Source: Bacteroidales bacterium (lineage in GTDB: Bacteria > Bacteroidota > Bacteroidia > Bacteroidales > G3-4614). Taken from it: 64,000 nucleotides of DNA. The notes beneath the pieces were generated by a model. The model was not told the DNA's origin. It worked only from the letters and a program-made list of their open reading frames with translations, and did no database searches. The stretch lies in the NCBI GenBank assembly GCA_015061035.1, contig SUXK01000001.1, forward strand, positions 124,001 to 188,000, in the 5' to 3' direction. Positions 51,201 through 61,254 of this stretch are shown in pieces; position 1 is the first letter of the stretch; each line of letters opens with the position of its first letter. The position numbers were made by a program, and so were the translations under genes.

Positions 51201-53297
51201 TTATCCTACTAAACCGAAGTTTACTATACGTTTAAATAGTTTATCGAGTCTTATCTTTAAAATAAGATGTTCTGGTTGAGATAAGTCGGGGTCAATGTCT
51301 AATACTCTACTTGCACAATCTCTTGCCAACTGCAAAATTTGAGCATCGCGAGTTATATTTGCAATCTTCAGGTCAAATGCCATACCGCTCTGCTGGGTTC
51401 CTTCCATATCACCAGGACCTCTCAATTTAAGATCGGCCTCAGCAATCTCAAAGCCATCGTTAGTCTTACACATAATATCTAAACGTTTGCGAGAGTTCTC
51501 GCTAAGTTTATGTGTAGTCTTAAGAATACAATATGATTGTTCAGCACCTCTGCCAACCCTCCCTCTAAGTTGATGTAGTTGAGCAAGACCAAATCTCTCG
51601 GCATTCTCAATAACCATAACTGAAGCATTAGGAACGTCAACGCCAACTTCAATAACGGTTGTTGCAACCATAATTTTAGCCCTGCCAGAAGCGAATTTCT
51701 GCATCTCCTCCTCCTTTTCAGAACTCTTCATCTTGCCATGCACCATGCAAACCTCATACTCTTTAAATAGGTTTTTGACATAGTTATAACCCTCTTCAAG
51801 ATTCTTTAAGTCACTTTTTTCGCTCTCCTTAATTAATGGATAAACAATATAAATCTGTCGTCCTGCCTCAATCTGTTTTCTTATGCCGTTATACATCTTA
51901 TCAGCACCCGAATCAAATCTAAGAATAGTAGAGATGGGTTTTCTGCCAGGAGGAAGTTCGTCAATAACCGAGACATCTAAATCTCCATACAACGTCATTG
52001 CCAAGGTGCGAGGAATAGGGGTAGCGGTCATTACTAAAACATGAGGAGGTTGATTATTTTTCTTCCAAAGTTTTGATCTTTGAACAACTCCAAAGCGGTG
52101 TTGCTCATCAACTATAACTAAACCAAGATTTTTAAAAATTACATTATCCTCAATAAGAGCGTGTGTACCAACAATAAAATTAATAGTACCATCTTTCAGT
52201 CCCTTATCAATAGCATCCCTTTCACTCTTTTTTGTTGAACCCGTTAGTAGAGCAATATTAATATTTAATCCCGAGAGAAGTCGTTTGATATTTTCATAAT
52301 GTTGAGTAGCGAGAATCTCAGTTGGAGCCATAATACATGCCTGAAAATCATTGTCAGAGGCAATCAACATACTCATAATCGCTACAAGCGTTTTACCACT
52401 ACCAACATCTCCTTGTAAGAGCCTGTTCATCTGCTTGCCGCTACCCATATCATATCTAATTTCCTTGATAACCCTCTTTTGGGCATTTGTAAGTTCAAAG
52501 GGGAGATTGTACTTGTAAAAATTGTTTACGTTATCTCCAATACGTTTAAACTTAAAACCATTTAAACTTCTCTCTCTCAACTTCATGTATCGTAAAATAT
52601 TAAGTTGAATATAGAAAAGTTCTTCAAATTTAAGTCTAAAAGTTGCCTTTTGTAGTTCTTCGTTTGATTTTGGGAAGTGGATGTTTCTTAACGCATCGTT
52701 AATATTAATAAGGTTACACTCTTTAGCAACATCTATTGAGATGGTCTCAAAAATAGGAACTTTCAAACTTCTGAAGATACTCTCAATAAGTTTTGAAATA
52801 GTCTTAGAATTTATAAATTTCTTTTTCATCTCTTCAGTGGTACTGTAATATCCTTGAAGAGTATGTTTGCGTTCGGTAAAAGGTTCTACTTTATCTATTT
52901 CAGGATGAGCAATTGAGATTTTGGAACCATATTGAGCAGGTTTTCCAAATACTGTATATTTGGTTCTAAGTCGGTAATTGTCTTTTATATATTTAGCACC
53001 TTTAAACCATACTAATTCAATTGTCCCTGTGCCATCCGAGAAAGTAGCACTAAGGCGTTTTGCTCTACCTGTTCCTACCTCTTCGTATGAGATGATTTCT
53101 CCTTCAATCTGAATGTATGGGAAATTACCATCTATCTCGTTTATTTTGAAAATTTTACTGCGGTCAATATATTTATAAGGGAAGTAGTACAACAAATCTT
53201 CGTATGTTGCAACACCAATCTCTTTTTTTAGAATCTCGGCGCGTTTAGGGCCAACTCCTGCAAGAAATTTAATATCGATTTTAGAAAATTCTGACAT
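51201..53297 (-). CDS. recG: ATP-dependent DNA helicase RecG
   Basis: RecG reverses stalled replication forks and branch-migrates Holliday junctions. The 698-residue protein has the N-terminal OB-fold wedge domain (GVGPKRAEILKKE near 15, then IEGEIISYEEV), Walker A LLQGDVGSGKT near 290-300, DEQHRFG near 396, TATPIPRTLA, and the C-terminal TVIEVGVDVPNA and QLRGRVGRG motifs. All helicase motifs are intact. Its start overlaps the end of ispD by 17 bases, so the two are translationally coupled. Confidence 0.97.
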   Translation of the reverse strand: MSEFSKIDIKFLAGVGPKRAEILKKEIGVATYEDLLYYFPYKYIDRSKIFKINEIDGNFPYIQIEGEIISYEEVGTGRAKRLSATFSDGTGTIELVWFKGAKYIKDNYRLRTKYTVFGKPAQYGSKISIAHPEIDKVEPFTERKHTLQGYYSTTEEMKKKFINSKTISKLIESIFRSLKVPIFETISIDVAKECNLININDALRNIHFPKSNEELQKATFRLKFEELFYIQLNILRYMKLRERSLNGFKFKRIGDNVNNFYKYNLPFELTNAQKRVIKEIRYDMGSGKQMNRLLQGDVGSGKTLVAIMSMLIASDNDFQACIMAPTEILATQHYENIKRLLSGLNINIALLTGSTKKSERDAIDKGLKDGTINFIVGTHALIEDNVIFKNLGLVIVDEQHRFGVVQRSKLWKKNNQPPHVLVMTATPIPRTLAMTLYGDLDVSVIDELPPGRKPISTILRFDSGADKMYNGIRKQIEAGRQIYIVYPLIKESEKSDLKNLEEGYNYVKNLFKEYEVCMVHGKMKSSEKEEEMQKFASGRAKIMVATTVIEVGVDVPNASVMVIENAERFGLAQLHQLRGRVGRGAEQSYCILKTTHKLSENSRKRLDIMCKTNDGFEIAEADLKLRGPGDMEGTQQSGMAFDLKIANITRDAQILQLARDCASRVLDIDPDLSQPEHLILKIRLDKLFKRIVNFGLVG

Positions 53298-53964
53298 TGT
53301 TTACTAATAACTCAGCAATAGCAAGATCTTTTGCCGATGTAATTTTAATATTAGTATCTTCTCCCTCTATAATGTTAACTTGAGTACCATATCTTTCAAT
53401 AACAGAAGCATCATCGGTAAAGCACTCCTCAAATGGTAACTCGTATGCCTCCTTAACAATATCGCTTTTAAAAACTTGAGGTGTTTGTATGGCTCTATAA
53501 ACCTCTCTATTAACAGAGCGACTCTTACCATCCTCTTCGTTTACAATTCTTAATGAATCTGTAACCTTAATGGCAGGGATAACGGCAGAGAGAGTCTCTG
53601 CATTTGAGTAGAGTCTGTCAATCAGTTGTTTTGATATTAATGGCCTAACGCCATCGTGAATACCAACAATAGAATCATTGTCAATTTCAGATAAACCATT
53701 CTTTACCGATTCCCATCGAGTAGCCCCTCCCTTAACTATCTTATGAGGGGTGTTAAAATTATATTTTTTGCATAACTCTTTCCAAAAAGGGAAATGGTTT
53801 TCAGGTATAACAACAACAATATCAAAAGAGTTGTCGCTACTAAAAAAAGCATCAATAGTATGCATTAAGACGGGTTTGTTATTCAAAAGCAAAAACTGTT
53901 TTGGAATATCACTCCCAAAACGAGTGCCTTTGCCTCCTGCAACAATAACAACACACCTTTTCAT
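53281..53964 (-). CDS. ispD: 2-C-methyl-D-erythritol 4-phosphate cytidylyltransferase IspD
   Basis: IspD attaches CMP to methylerythritol phosphate in the MEP isoprenoid pathway. The N-terminal nucleotide-binding motif VIVAGGKGTRFGSDIPKQFL spans residues 6-25, with further conserved IHDGVRPLIS, AIKVTDSLR and IQTPQVFK segments. The 227-residue length is typical. It lies 3 bases after the WG-repeat gene and overlaps recG, forming the order WG-ispD-recG on the minus strand. Confidence 0.95.
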   Translation of the reverse strand: MKRCVVIVAGGKGTRFGSDIPKQFLLLNNKPVLMHTIDAFFSSDNSFDIVVVIPENHFPFWKELCKKYNFNTPHKIVKGGATRWESVKNGLSEIDNDSIVGIHDGVRPLISKQLIDRLYSNAETLSAVIPAIKVTDSLRIVNEEDGKSRSVNREVYRAIQTPQVFKSDIVKEAYELPFEECFTDDASVIERYGTQVNIIEGEDTNIKITSAKDLAIAELLVNNVRIF

Positions 53965-53967
53965 CCT

Positions 53968-55917
53968 CTATTTATATAAATTCTTTTTAACGTCTTTAAT
54001 ACTATTGTATTTGTTTTCAACAATAATATTTTGGTTTTTATCCATAGCCCCCCATTTGCCATCTTTCTTAAAGATGAATACCTTGTCGTCAAAACATAAA
54101 ATCTCAAAGACATCAACAGTTACAGCATCATCGCCGTTGTATGAGTTAACAATATTAACCTCAACCAATTTATCGTTAAAAGCGTAAATATTCTGGTATT
54201 CAAAAGGAATAATCTCGTTGCCTTCGTAATCAATGTATCCATATCTACCACCATATTTTACTTTGGCCATACCGTTGCAGAACTCTGATACCTCATTATA
54301 TTTGAAGGCAATTTTAGTCTCTCCATTTTTGTTTATGTAGCCCCACTTGCCAGTGAATTTAGCAATAGCCAAACTATCAACAAAATTGCCTAAGGTATCG
54401 TATTTGGCAGGAGCAATATCCATTCCGTATGCGTCAATATAACCCCATTTAACATTAAGTTTAACAGGAGTTCTTAATTCGTTATCAGGTTTGCCCAAGT
54501 TAACATACATGCAAGGAACAATCTCCTCTCCATTTGTATTAACGTATCCCCACATACCCATAGAGTTGACTTTTACCATACCATTTTCAATATCTTTGGT
54601 ATCATCGTAGTTACAAGCAATAACCTCTTTGCCGGTTTTGTCTATGAAACCATACTTGTCGTTTAAACTGACTCTTGCATAGTCGCCAACAAACGATTCA
54701 ATTTGTTGGTATTTGGGAGCAACAATTATAGTACCATTTTTCTTAATCAAGCCCCATTTCAAGCCCTCTCTGATTTTGGCAATATTGTTTTCGTCAAACT
54801 CAGATATGACTGTGTATTTAGTGGGAATAACCTCTTTGCCAGTTTTGTCAATATATCCCCATTTACCATTCTTTTTAACCTTTGCAATACCGTCTTTAAA
54901 ATCTCCAGCCTCCTGGAATTCAAAGTAAGTTACAGTGTTGCAATCAATGTTGATGTAGCCCCATGACCATCCATGCTTAACTCTCGCAATTCCTTCGCTG
55001 AAAGGCATTGCGTAATCATAATGGGCCTCAATAATTTTCTTGCCGGTATTATCGATATAACCGTATTTACTATATTCTTTGTATGGTGCTCTTCCTTGAA
55101 CAAAATTTCCTAATTGCTCAAATGCGCTATTTGATACTTTCTTCCCGCTTTTATTAATAACGTACCATGAAGTACCCTCCGATATAGTAGCAATGCCATC
55201 ACAGAAAGGGGTGGCATTATCGTATTTTACCTTGACAACTTCATCACCAAGAGTATTGATATATCCCTTTTTGCCGCCTGATATAACACCTCTTTTATTA
55301 GGTGTTCCGCCAATATTAACAATAGCCATTCCATCGCAAAAATCCGATGCGTCATCATATTTAATATCGGTTATGTTTTCGCCTCTATAATCAATATAAC
55401 CAAATTTGTTATTCATCTTAACTTTAAGAATACCAACCTCCGAAGTAAAGATGATTTCATCATAAATAGGGGGAACAACCTCTTCGCCTTTATCATCTAT
55501 AAGCCCATATTTACCACCTCTAAGTTTGTAAATTTGTTGCATAGTTGGTTCATAGACATATGCCGTTGTGGTAGTATTATCATATACCCAAATTTTTTCA
55601 AAATTTCGCTCTTTTTCTGTGTCACTTACACCCTTTGGAGTAGCAGTCTTAACCCATTTTGCACCCATATTAACAACGGCGAAACCATTGTTAAAGTCCC
55701 ATATTGCATCGTATGCAGGAGCGGTGATTTCATTGCCATCAGCATCGCATACGCCCCATTTTAAATTATTCCAAACTTTGAAATAACCATTCTTGTAGTT
55801 GTCAAATTGAGAGAATCCGTATCTTGCATTTACAGATTTTTCAACAGTAGATGCCTCTGTAACAAATGCAATAACAAGCGAAAATAATACAAATAGAGAG
55901 AATTTTTTTAAGTTCAT
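53968..55917 (-). CDS. Exported WG-repeat protein
   Basis: A signal peptide (FSLFVLFSLVIAFVTEASTV) is followed by roughly a dozen 40-50 residue WG repeats, each of the form (K)WG(Y/V)ID..G.E(I/V).P.KYD....F..G.A.V. Examples are KWGVCDADGNEITAPAYD, KYGLIDDKGEEVVPPIYD and KWGYIDKTGKEVIPTKYT. The repeats fill nearly the whole 649-residue protein and should form an elongated or closed beta structure. WG-repeat proteins are common surface or periplasmic binding proteins in Bacteroidota, with no enzyme activity assigned. A good promoter lies just upstream; the gene leads the unit containing ispD and recG, an odd partnership that probably reflects read-through. Confidence 0.85.
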   Translation of the reverse strand: MNLKKFSLFVLFSLVIAFVTEASTVEKSVNARYGFSQFDNYKNGYFKVWNNLKWGVCDADGNEITAPAYDAIWDFNNGFAVVNMGAKWVKTATPKGVSDTEKERNFEKIWVYDNTTTTAYVYEPTMQQIYKLRGGKYGLIDDKGEEVVPPIYDEIIFTSEVGILKVKMNNKFGYIDYRGENITDIKYDDASDFCDGMAIVNIGGTPNKRGVISGGKKGYINTLGDEVVKVKYDNATPFCDGIATISEGTSWYVINKSGKKVSNSAFEQLGNFVQGRAPYKEYSKYGYIDNTGKKIIEAHYDYAMPFSEGIARVKHGWSWGYINIDCNTVTYFEFQEAGDFKDGIAKVKKNGKWGYIDKTGKEVIPTKYTVISEFDENNIAKIREGLKWGLIKKNGTIIVAPKYQQIESFVGDYARVSLNDKYGFIDKTGKEVIACNYDDTKDIENGMVKVNSMGMWGYVNTNGEEIVPCMYVNLGKPDNELRTPVKLNVKWGYIDAYGMDIAPAKYDTLGNFVDSLAIAKFTGKWGYINKNGETKIAFKYNEVSEFCNGMAKVKYGGRYGYIDYEGNEIIPFEYQNIYAFNDKLVEVNIVNSYNGDDAVTVDVFEILCFDDKVFIFKKDGKWGAMDKNQNIIVENKYNSIKDVKKNLYK

Positions 55918-55945
55918 GATAAATGTTCTTTTTTTATTACAAATG

Positions 55946-55976
55946 CAAATATATGCAAAAAAGAGTTTTATGCAAC
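55946..55976 (-). promoter_or_regulatory. Promoter of the WG-repeat/ispD/recG unit
   Basis: Minus strand TATATTTG (55946-55953) is an exact -7 match; GTTG (55973-55976) is 19 bases upstream. Confidence 0.65.
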
Positions 55977-55996
55977 TTTTTTTTTATACAATTCTC

Positions 55997-58900
55997 CTAT
56001 TTTAAATATATTTTTTGCATTTTTATTCCATTGCTGTCTTTTACTCTTACAATGTAAATACCTTTGTTGTATTTGCCAATGTTTACTGTCAAAGAACTGT
56101 TATTGCAGGTAGAGTTGTGAATACACATACCCGAAACATTATAAATCCATATTTGGGCATTGCCCTCTATGCCATTAATTGTTAATACCTCGCCATTAAC
56201 AATGGTAAATAATGGTTCTTCAATATTTTCACTCTCTTCAATGCCAGTAGCAGTGTTAGGGATAAGAGTAAAGGGACAATCCCACGAAAGGAATGGCTCA
56301 AACTTTTGAGTAATATTTGCATTTAAGTTAACCTTATAATCAAATGGAGGGATTTCGTTCAATGATATAGTAAATACCTTTATTGCCTCTTCATCAACAT
56401 TCAAAGCGTTAAGATTAACGCTATTTGTTACGATTGTTATATATTCATCATCACTTGAAAGAGTTATGGTACTTCTTGCTTGTTGGTCATATTTACCATC
56501 GTTAATAAAGGTAATCTCTATCTCATTTTCTCCAATTGCCATAGTTTCGTTATAGGCAACAGATTTTATTGCAATATTGTAGTCGGCTTTCTTTGTTGTA
56601 GCATAAACCCAATCAGATAACTCAGATTCGCTGCCATTGTAAACCGAACTAATCTTATAGTAATATTCAGTATTAGGTTTAAGGTTTGTATTGGTAAATT
56701 GGGTTACTCCATTAACAGTTGTAATAAGTTCTCCATCGCTGTTATATATGTTGTAACTTTGAACATTTGCAACAGCATCCCACGAAAGCATAATACTCTT
56801 ATCGTCAATAGCCGTAGCCGTAATATTTGAAGGCGCAGGGATAGGATCAGATTTTACCTTAACAGAGAAGTAACTGTAATTATTATATTTAAAGTTGTCT
56901 GAGATGTCAATAACGCTCTCAAACTTGGCATCATCTACAAGCAAAAGATATAGATCAAATCCATTACTAAGCAGTTGCCACTCTTGTTCGGTAAAGAAGT
57001 TTCTAATAGCAACATAAATATCTTTACCGTCATATTCGCTTAAATCAATGGTGTATTCTTGCCACTCGGAGCCACTTATGTCATTAATAATCCACTCCTG
57101 AATGGTGGTAAAACAATCGGCAGAGTTGTTCTCTGATTCAGAAATAGCAACGCCAAAATGTTGTCCCTTATAGAAAATATTATCAGTTCTTATTCTGAAA
57201 CTAAATTTACTATCTTTTGTAGCTCTTATTTTTGGTGAAACTAAATAGTTGTCAACAGGAACGCTATATTCAATTAATGATGCTTGGCAGTAAGTTTCAC
57301 TTATTAAACAACTTTTGCCTGAAAAAACATCACCTATGCTCTCAACATGATGACTGACATAATTTGATGAGTGCCACCAAGGATGATCTCTGCTGTCATC
57401 GCTGGCATCAAAAGTGGTCCAGCCACATAAACCATCATCGTAATAACCATACTCATTCTTTTCTGTCTCAAATTCATAGATAATATCTTTTACATGAGTA
57501 AAGTTATTAGGAGTAGTGTATATATCAAAATTTACTGTGGCGTTGTCGGTAATAGATTTGTCAATATTAACACCAAAACTAACACTCTCTTTGCCTCCTA
57601 CCTCTATGGCGTTAATCTCATTGATATTTTTAATGAAATTAACGTATGGCGAAGTAGAACTTATTGTAACCGATGACTTATCGGTTGTGGCAATGGTTCC
57701 GTTATTAATCAACTCTACGTCAAACCAAACATCTTCTCCAGCCTCAATAGTCTCAATAGATTTTGAATTGAAAACAATCTTAGGCTCAGCATCAATCTTG
57801 ATAACTATTTCATCGTTCCAAACAAGTTCTTCGTCAGTAGTGGTTAGTTTCAAGAATAAATTATGTCCATTGGGAGTGGCAGAACTAATATTTAATGAGA
57901 AGATAATCTCTTTCTCTTCATTGCTGTTTATTATGCCCAAACTCTTGGTAGCATCATTAATGGTAATGTAGTTATCATCGGTTGAGAGAGTTGCTGTTGT
58001 ACTCTCGCCACTATTGCCCTTTCCAAAGTTTTTGATAGTCAAACAAACATCTAATGCTCCCTGATTTGCTTTGGCGGGAGTAAACTCTGTAAGTTTAACA
58101 AAAGGTTTCTCAATAGAATTCTCAATACCATTAATAGCATTTAAGGCATCAATACGACCAGAACCTGTAAGGTTGTTTTTTTTATCTGATAATTTAATAG
58201 CAGTATTCTCAATTATTTCGCAAATTTCGGAAGGAGTTAGGTTGGGGTTTTTCTCCAACATAAGAGCCATAACACCAGCAACGCAAGGGGTAGCCTGTGA
58301 TGTGCCTGAGTTAAACTTATATTTATTGTTAGTATCGTGTTTAAGTGAGTAAATCATATTACCGGGGGCAACAATGTCGGGGCGTATAAGTCCTATGTTA
58401 TTATCGTCAAAGGGATAATCATTCCATTCACTGCCTTGCCAAGTTGATGGTCCTTGAGAAGAGAAAGATGCATAGTCGTCATTGCTGTCAACTGCACCAA
58501 CGCAAACAATGCTCGAAACGCCGCCGCTATTCTCCATTTGGTCTTCGTGAATATATGGAGGAGGACAACTTGCAGGAATATCAATATTATTAGGTACTCC
58601 TGAATTATTGCCGTCATTACCTGCTGCCGCACAAACAATAACACCAGCCTCAAGGACGTTCTCAAATGTTTTACGCAGAGATGCTTTAGCAGCATCGCCA
58701 ATCTGATGGTTCTTAAATCCTAACGACATACTCAATATATCAGCGCCATTCTCTACTGCAAACTCAACACCTCTAATCATCTGCTCTGGGGTTCCGCCTC
58801 CGCTTCTGTTTACAATTTTTAAAGTCATCAACGATGCATCTGGAGCAATACCCGTTGTATTCCCCGATGAACCATCTCCACAAACAATTCCCGCACAATG

Positions 58901-59632
58901 TGTGCCGTGTCCGTAGTCATCTCTAATATTGCTATTACCAGCAATGTCATTAGTTGCAAAGTTCCATCCGTGAATAATATCGTTAGCATCACCATCACCA
59001 TCGCAGTCGGCATATCCGCACCATAAATGGTCACTTAAATCATAATGTTCAAAGTTGGTACCCGAATCTAAAACTGCAACAACAACATTCTTTCCTGTGT
59101 AGCCTAACTTCCAAACATCGTCAGCATTAACTTGTAGGACGTGAGGTGTGGCATTGGAGTTGTTTGCGAGAGTTTCAGTCAAACCCTCATCCTCAAAATT
59201 GTCGCATATAAGGGTTACTTCTTTGTTTAATCCAATAATTTCAATCTCTTCAATTAAAGAGAGAGCCTCAATAACTTCTTTTTTTGCATCGCAACATATT
59301 GAGTTAGAAAGCCAATGACAACTGATGTTCGCTACGCGATTTATCTTCTCTTCGCTTTTGAGTAGTTCAAGAATGTTCCGTTGCGACTTTTGTGAATGAT
59401 TTTTAAGTTCGCTAATAATAACATTCTTTTTTATTTCGGCATTTTTAATGAGTAGAGTTTTAGATTTTAACCCTTTTTTATCTATTTGCGATTTAAAAAC
59501 GATATTAATGCTTATCATATCGTTGCTACTTTGCATCATTATTTGTTGGAGTTCTTGCTCAATCTTAGGTTGGGCTACAATAATAGAAGATAAAAATAGC
59601 GAAAACGCTATTATAAAAACATGCTTTTTCAT
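55997..59632 (-). CDS. Subtilisin-like S8 protease with FN3 domain and type IX sorting tail
   Basis: A 1211-residue extracellular protease. After a signal peptide (VFIIAFSLFLSSIIVA) comes a propeptide of about 150 residues, then the catalytic domain: Asp in VVVAVLDSGTNFEH (near 188), His in DDYGHGTHCAGI (near 244) and Ser in FNSGTSQATPCVAG (near 443). The middle holds two CARDB-like adhesion segments (KPFVKLTEFTPAKANQGALD and following), a jelly-roll region with WTTFDASDD (MAM/cleaved-adhesin-like), and one FN3 domain near 965-1050 (PAPSNITATAIDDKSIMLSW). The C-terminus is a Por secretion sorting domain (AQIWIYNVSGMCIHNS, GIYIVRVKDSNG, KMQKIYLK). It is therefore T9SS cargo that probably digests host or dietary protein outside the cell. 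Confidence 0.92.
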   Translation of the reverse strand: MKKHVFIIAFSLFLSSIIVAQPKIEQELQQIMMQSSNDMISINIVFKSQIDKKGLKSKTLLIKNAEIKKNVIISELKNHSQKSQRNILELLKSEEKINRVANISCHWLSNSICCDAKKEVIEALSLIEEIEIIGLNKEVTLICDNFEDEGLTETLANNSNATPHVLQVNADDVWKLGYTGKNVVVAVLDSGTNFEHYDLSDHLWCGYADCDGDGDANDIIHGWNFATNDIAGNSNIRDDYGHGTHCAGIVCGDGSSGNTTGIAPDASLMTLKIVNRSGGGTPEQMIRGVEFAVENGADILSMSLGFKNHQIGDAAKASLRKTFENVLEAGVIVCAAAGNDGNNSGVPNNIDIPASCPPPYIHEDQMENSGGVSSIVCVGAVDSNDDYASFSSQGPSTWQGSEWNDYPFDDNNIGLIRPDIVAPGNMIYSLKHDTNNKYKFNSGTSQATPCVAGVMALMLEKNPNLTPSEICEIIENTAIKLSDKKNNLTGSGRIDALNAINGIENSIEKPFVKLTEFTPAKANQGALDVCLTIKNFGKGNSGESTTATLSTDDNYITINDATKSLGIINSNEEKEIIFSLNISSATPNGHNLFLKLTTTDEELVWNDEIVIKIDAEPKIVFNSKSIETIEAGEDVWFDVELINNGTIATTDKSSVTISSTSPYVNFIKNINEINAIEVGGKESVSFGVNIDKSITDNATVNFDIYTTPNNFTHVKDIIYEFETEKNEYGYYDDGLCGWTTFDASDDSRDHPWWHSSNYVSHHVESIGDVFSGKSCLISETYCQASLIEYSVPVDNYLVSPKIRATKDSKFSFRIRTDNIFYKGQHFGVAISESENNSADCFTTIQEWIINDISGSEWQEYTIDLSEYDGKDIYVAIRNFFTEQEWQLLSNGFDLYLLLVDDAKFESVIDISDNFKYNNYSYFSVKVKSDPIPAPSNITATAIDDKSIMLSWDAVANVQSYNIYNSDGELITTVNGVTQFTNTNLKPNTEYYYKISSVYNGSESELSDWVYATTKKADYNIAIKSVAYNETMAIGENEIEITFINDGKYDQQARSTITLSSDDEYITIVTNSVNLNALNVDEEAIKVFTISLNEIPPFDYKVNLNANITQKFEPFLSWDCPFTLIPNTATGIEESENIEEPLFTIVNGEVLTINGIEGNAQIWIYNVSGMCIHNSTCNNSSLTVNIGKYNKGIYIVRVKDSNGIKMQKIYLK

Positions 59633-59762
59633 AGTGATTATATTTGGGTAGCGAAGTTACTTAAAAAAAAGCAAAAAGGCAATTTTGTAGAGGAAAATAG
59701 AAATTAACAATTTTAAAATAAATATTTCATTTGGTTAACAAAAATAGAAGATAATTTTTAAT

Positions 59763-59770
59763 TATTTTTG
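59763..59770 (+). promoter_or_regulatory. -7 promoter element for the DUF4136 lipoprotein gene
   Basis: TATTTTTG matches TAnnTTTG exactly, about 60 bases before the start codon; a clear -33 TTTG at proper spacing is missing. Confidence 0.5.
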
Positions 59771-59831
59771 TGCATTAAACAAATCCATAAGGATAAGCGT
59801 TTTTAGTTTGTGATATTTAAAATAAAACAAT

Positions 59832-60467
59832 ATGAAAAGATTAACAACCCTATTAATGATGATGGTCGTGTTTCTCTCTCTAACAATCACATCTTGTCAG
59901 AAAGATCCCGACTTTGATGAACTCTCAACAGAGTTTGTGACCTATACCGATTACGATAAGTCAGTCAATTTTTCATCGTTTTCAACCTTTTATATATCAG
60001 ACACAATAAAGGTTTTGTCGGGAAAAGTTGCGAATTGGTATGATGAAAATGCCCAAACATTAATAAATACATTTGCCAGCAACATGAAGGATAGAGGGTA
60101 TGTGCAGTTGAGTAAAGCCGACAGAGAGAGTGCCGATTTGGGTATCCAATTAAGTTATGTTGAGAGTTCATACTACTTTACCGATTACTATTCGCCTTAT
60201 TATTGGTATGATTGGTGGTGGGGATATAACTATTGGCCAGGATGGGGACCAATGTATCCATATCCAGCATACGCAGTGACATATCGTTATGATATAGGAT
60301 CACTATTGGGTGAGATGATTTGGATAAACAGAGAGAAAGAGAAACTGCACCAAATATGGAGTATGTGTGTAGGAGGAACAATGAGTGGTTCAACTCGTTC
60401 AGATATAAACAATGCTAAACGTGGAATAAATCAGGCATTTACACAATCTCCTTATATTAAAAAGTAG
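59832..60467 (+). CDS. DUF4136 lipoprotein with an aromatic-rich segment
   Basis: A 211-residue lipoprotein; LSLTITSC places the lipid cysteine near 22. The DUF4136 pattern is present: VTYTDYDKSVNFSSFSTFYI near the start, then ALINTFASNMKDRGY-like and SADLGIQLSYVES strands, and the closing VGGTMSGSTRSDINNAKRGINQAF. Residues about 113-152 are extremely rich in Tyr, Trp and Pro with almost no charged residues, an unusual insert for the family that could contact membrane or glycan. Function is unknown. The gene is 22 bases upstream of a small outer-membrane barrel gene and likely co-transcribed with it. Confidence 0.82.
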   Translation: MKRLTTLLMMMVVFLSLTITSCQKDPDFDELSTEFVTYTDYDKSVNFSSFSTFYISDTIKVLSGKVANWYDENAQTLINTFASNMKDRGYVQLSKADRESADLGIQLSYVESSYYFTDYYSPYYWYDWWWGYNYWPGWGPMYPYPAYAVTYRYDIGSLLGEMIWINREKEKLHQIWSMCVGGTMSGSTRSDINNAKRGINQAFTQSPYIKK

Positions 60468-60489
60468 AACAATATAAAATAGAACTATT

Positions 60490-61119
60490 ATGAAAATCAT
60501 AAATAAAATAATAATATCTGCACTACTATTGGTATCGATGCTATTTGTTTCTCCAACAGCAAAAGCACAAATAACAGATAATGGTTATCTTGATATAGAT
60601 TGGCAGTTTAATATTCCTATAAATACAAACTTTGCCGATAAGGCAGCAGGTTGGGGTATGTCTTTAGATGGAGGTTACTATTTGACTGACAATGTTGGAA
60701 TAGGAGCCTTTATGACATATAGTACAAATAATCAATATATTGAAAGACAGACTTTAATGTTGAATGAGACTTCGGCTCTTACAACCGATCAGCAGCACTC
60801 AATATTTCAATTACCATTTGGAGTGTCGGTGCGTTATCGTTTTATCCCCGATGCAATAGTAAAACCCTATTTGGCTGTAAAATTAGGCCCAGAATTTTCA
60901 AAAGTTTCATCGTACTACAACTCATTTACATCAAGAGATAAAAGTTGGGGATTTTATGTGTGTCCTGAAGTTGGAACAACCATCTACTTTACCTCAAGTC
61001 AGACAGTGGGATTGCATGTTGCACTCTATTATAGTTACGCAACCAACAAATCAGATGTCTTGATATATAGTGTAAAAGGACTAAATAATGCAGGATTTAG
61101 ATTAGGATTGTCGTTCTAA
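60490..61119 (+). CDS. Small outer-membrane beta-barrel protein (1)
   Basis: A 209-residue protein with a signal peptide (IIISALLLVSMLFVSPTAKA, cut before QITDNG) followed by alternating amphipathic strands with glycine/aromatic ends, such as WGMSLDGGYYLTDNVGIGAFM and LPFGVSVRYRF, ending in aromatic F (AGFRLGLSF), the classic outer-membrane insertion signal. It fits the OmpW/PF13568-type eight-stranded barrels common in Bacteroidota. Ligand or role is unknown. Confidence 0.82.
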   Translation: MKIINKIIISALLLVSMLFVSPTAKAQITDNGYLDIDWQFNIPINTNFADKAAGWGMSLDGGYYLTDNVGIGAFMTYSTNNQYIERQTLMLNETSALTTDQQHSIFQLPFGVSVRYRFIPDAIVKPYLAVKLGPEFSKVSSYYNSFTSRDKSWGFYVCPEVGTTIYFTSSQTVGLHVALYYSYATNKSDVLIYSVKGLNNAGFRLGLSF

Positions 61120-61140
61120 ATTTCGTGAATATAAACTTGA

Positions 61141-61187
61141 ATATGCCATTTGATTTTCTTTCAGACTCTCGAATGGCATATTTTTTA
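61141..61187 (+). terminator. Terminator after outer-membrane barrel 1
   Basis: ATATGCCATT / AATGGCATAT 10-bp stem (61141-61150 with 61172-61181) followed by six T residues. Confidence 0.85.
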
Positions 61188-61206
61188 AAAGTTTTTTACA
61201 TCTTCT

Positions 61207-61238
61207 CTTGCATAAGAGAAAAATAATGACTACCTTTG
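61207..61238 (+). promoter_or_regulatory. Promoter of tRNA-Met
   Basis: CTTG (61207-61210), 20 bases, TACCTTTG (61231-61238), 16 bases before the tRNA. TACCTTTG is the same -7 element as that of tRNA-Lys. Confidence 0.7.
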
Positions 61239-61254
61239 CAACCGCAAAAAGGAT

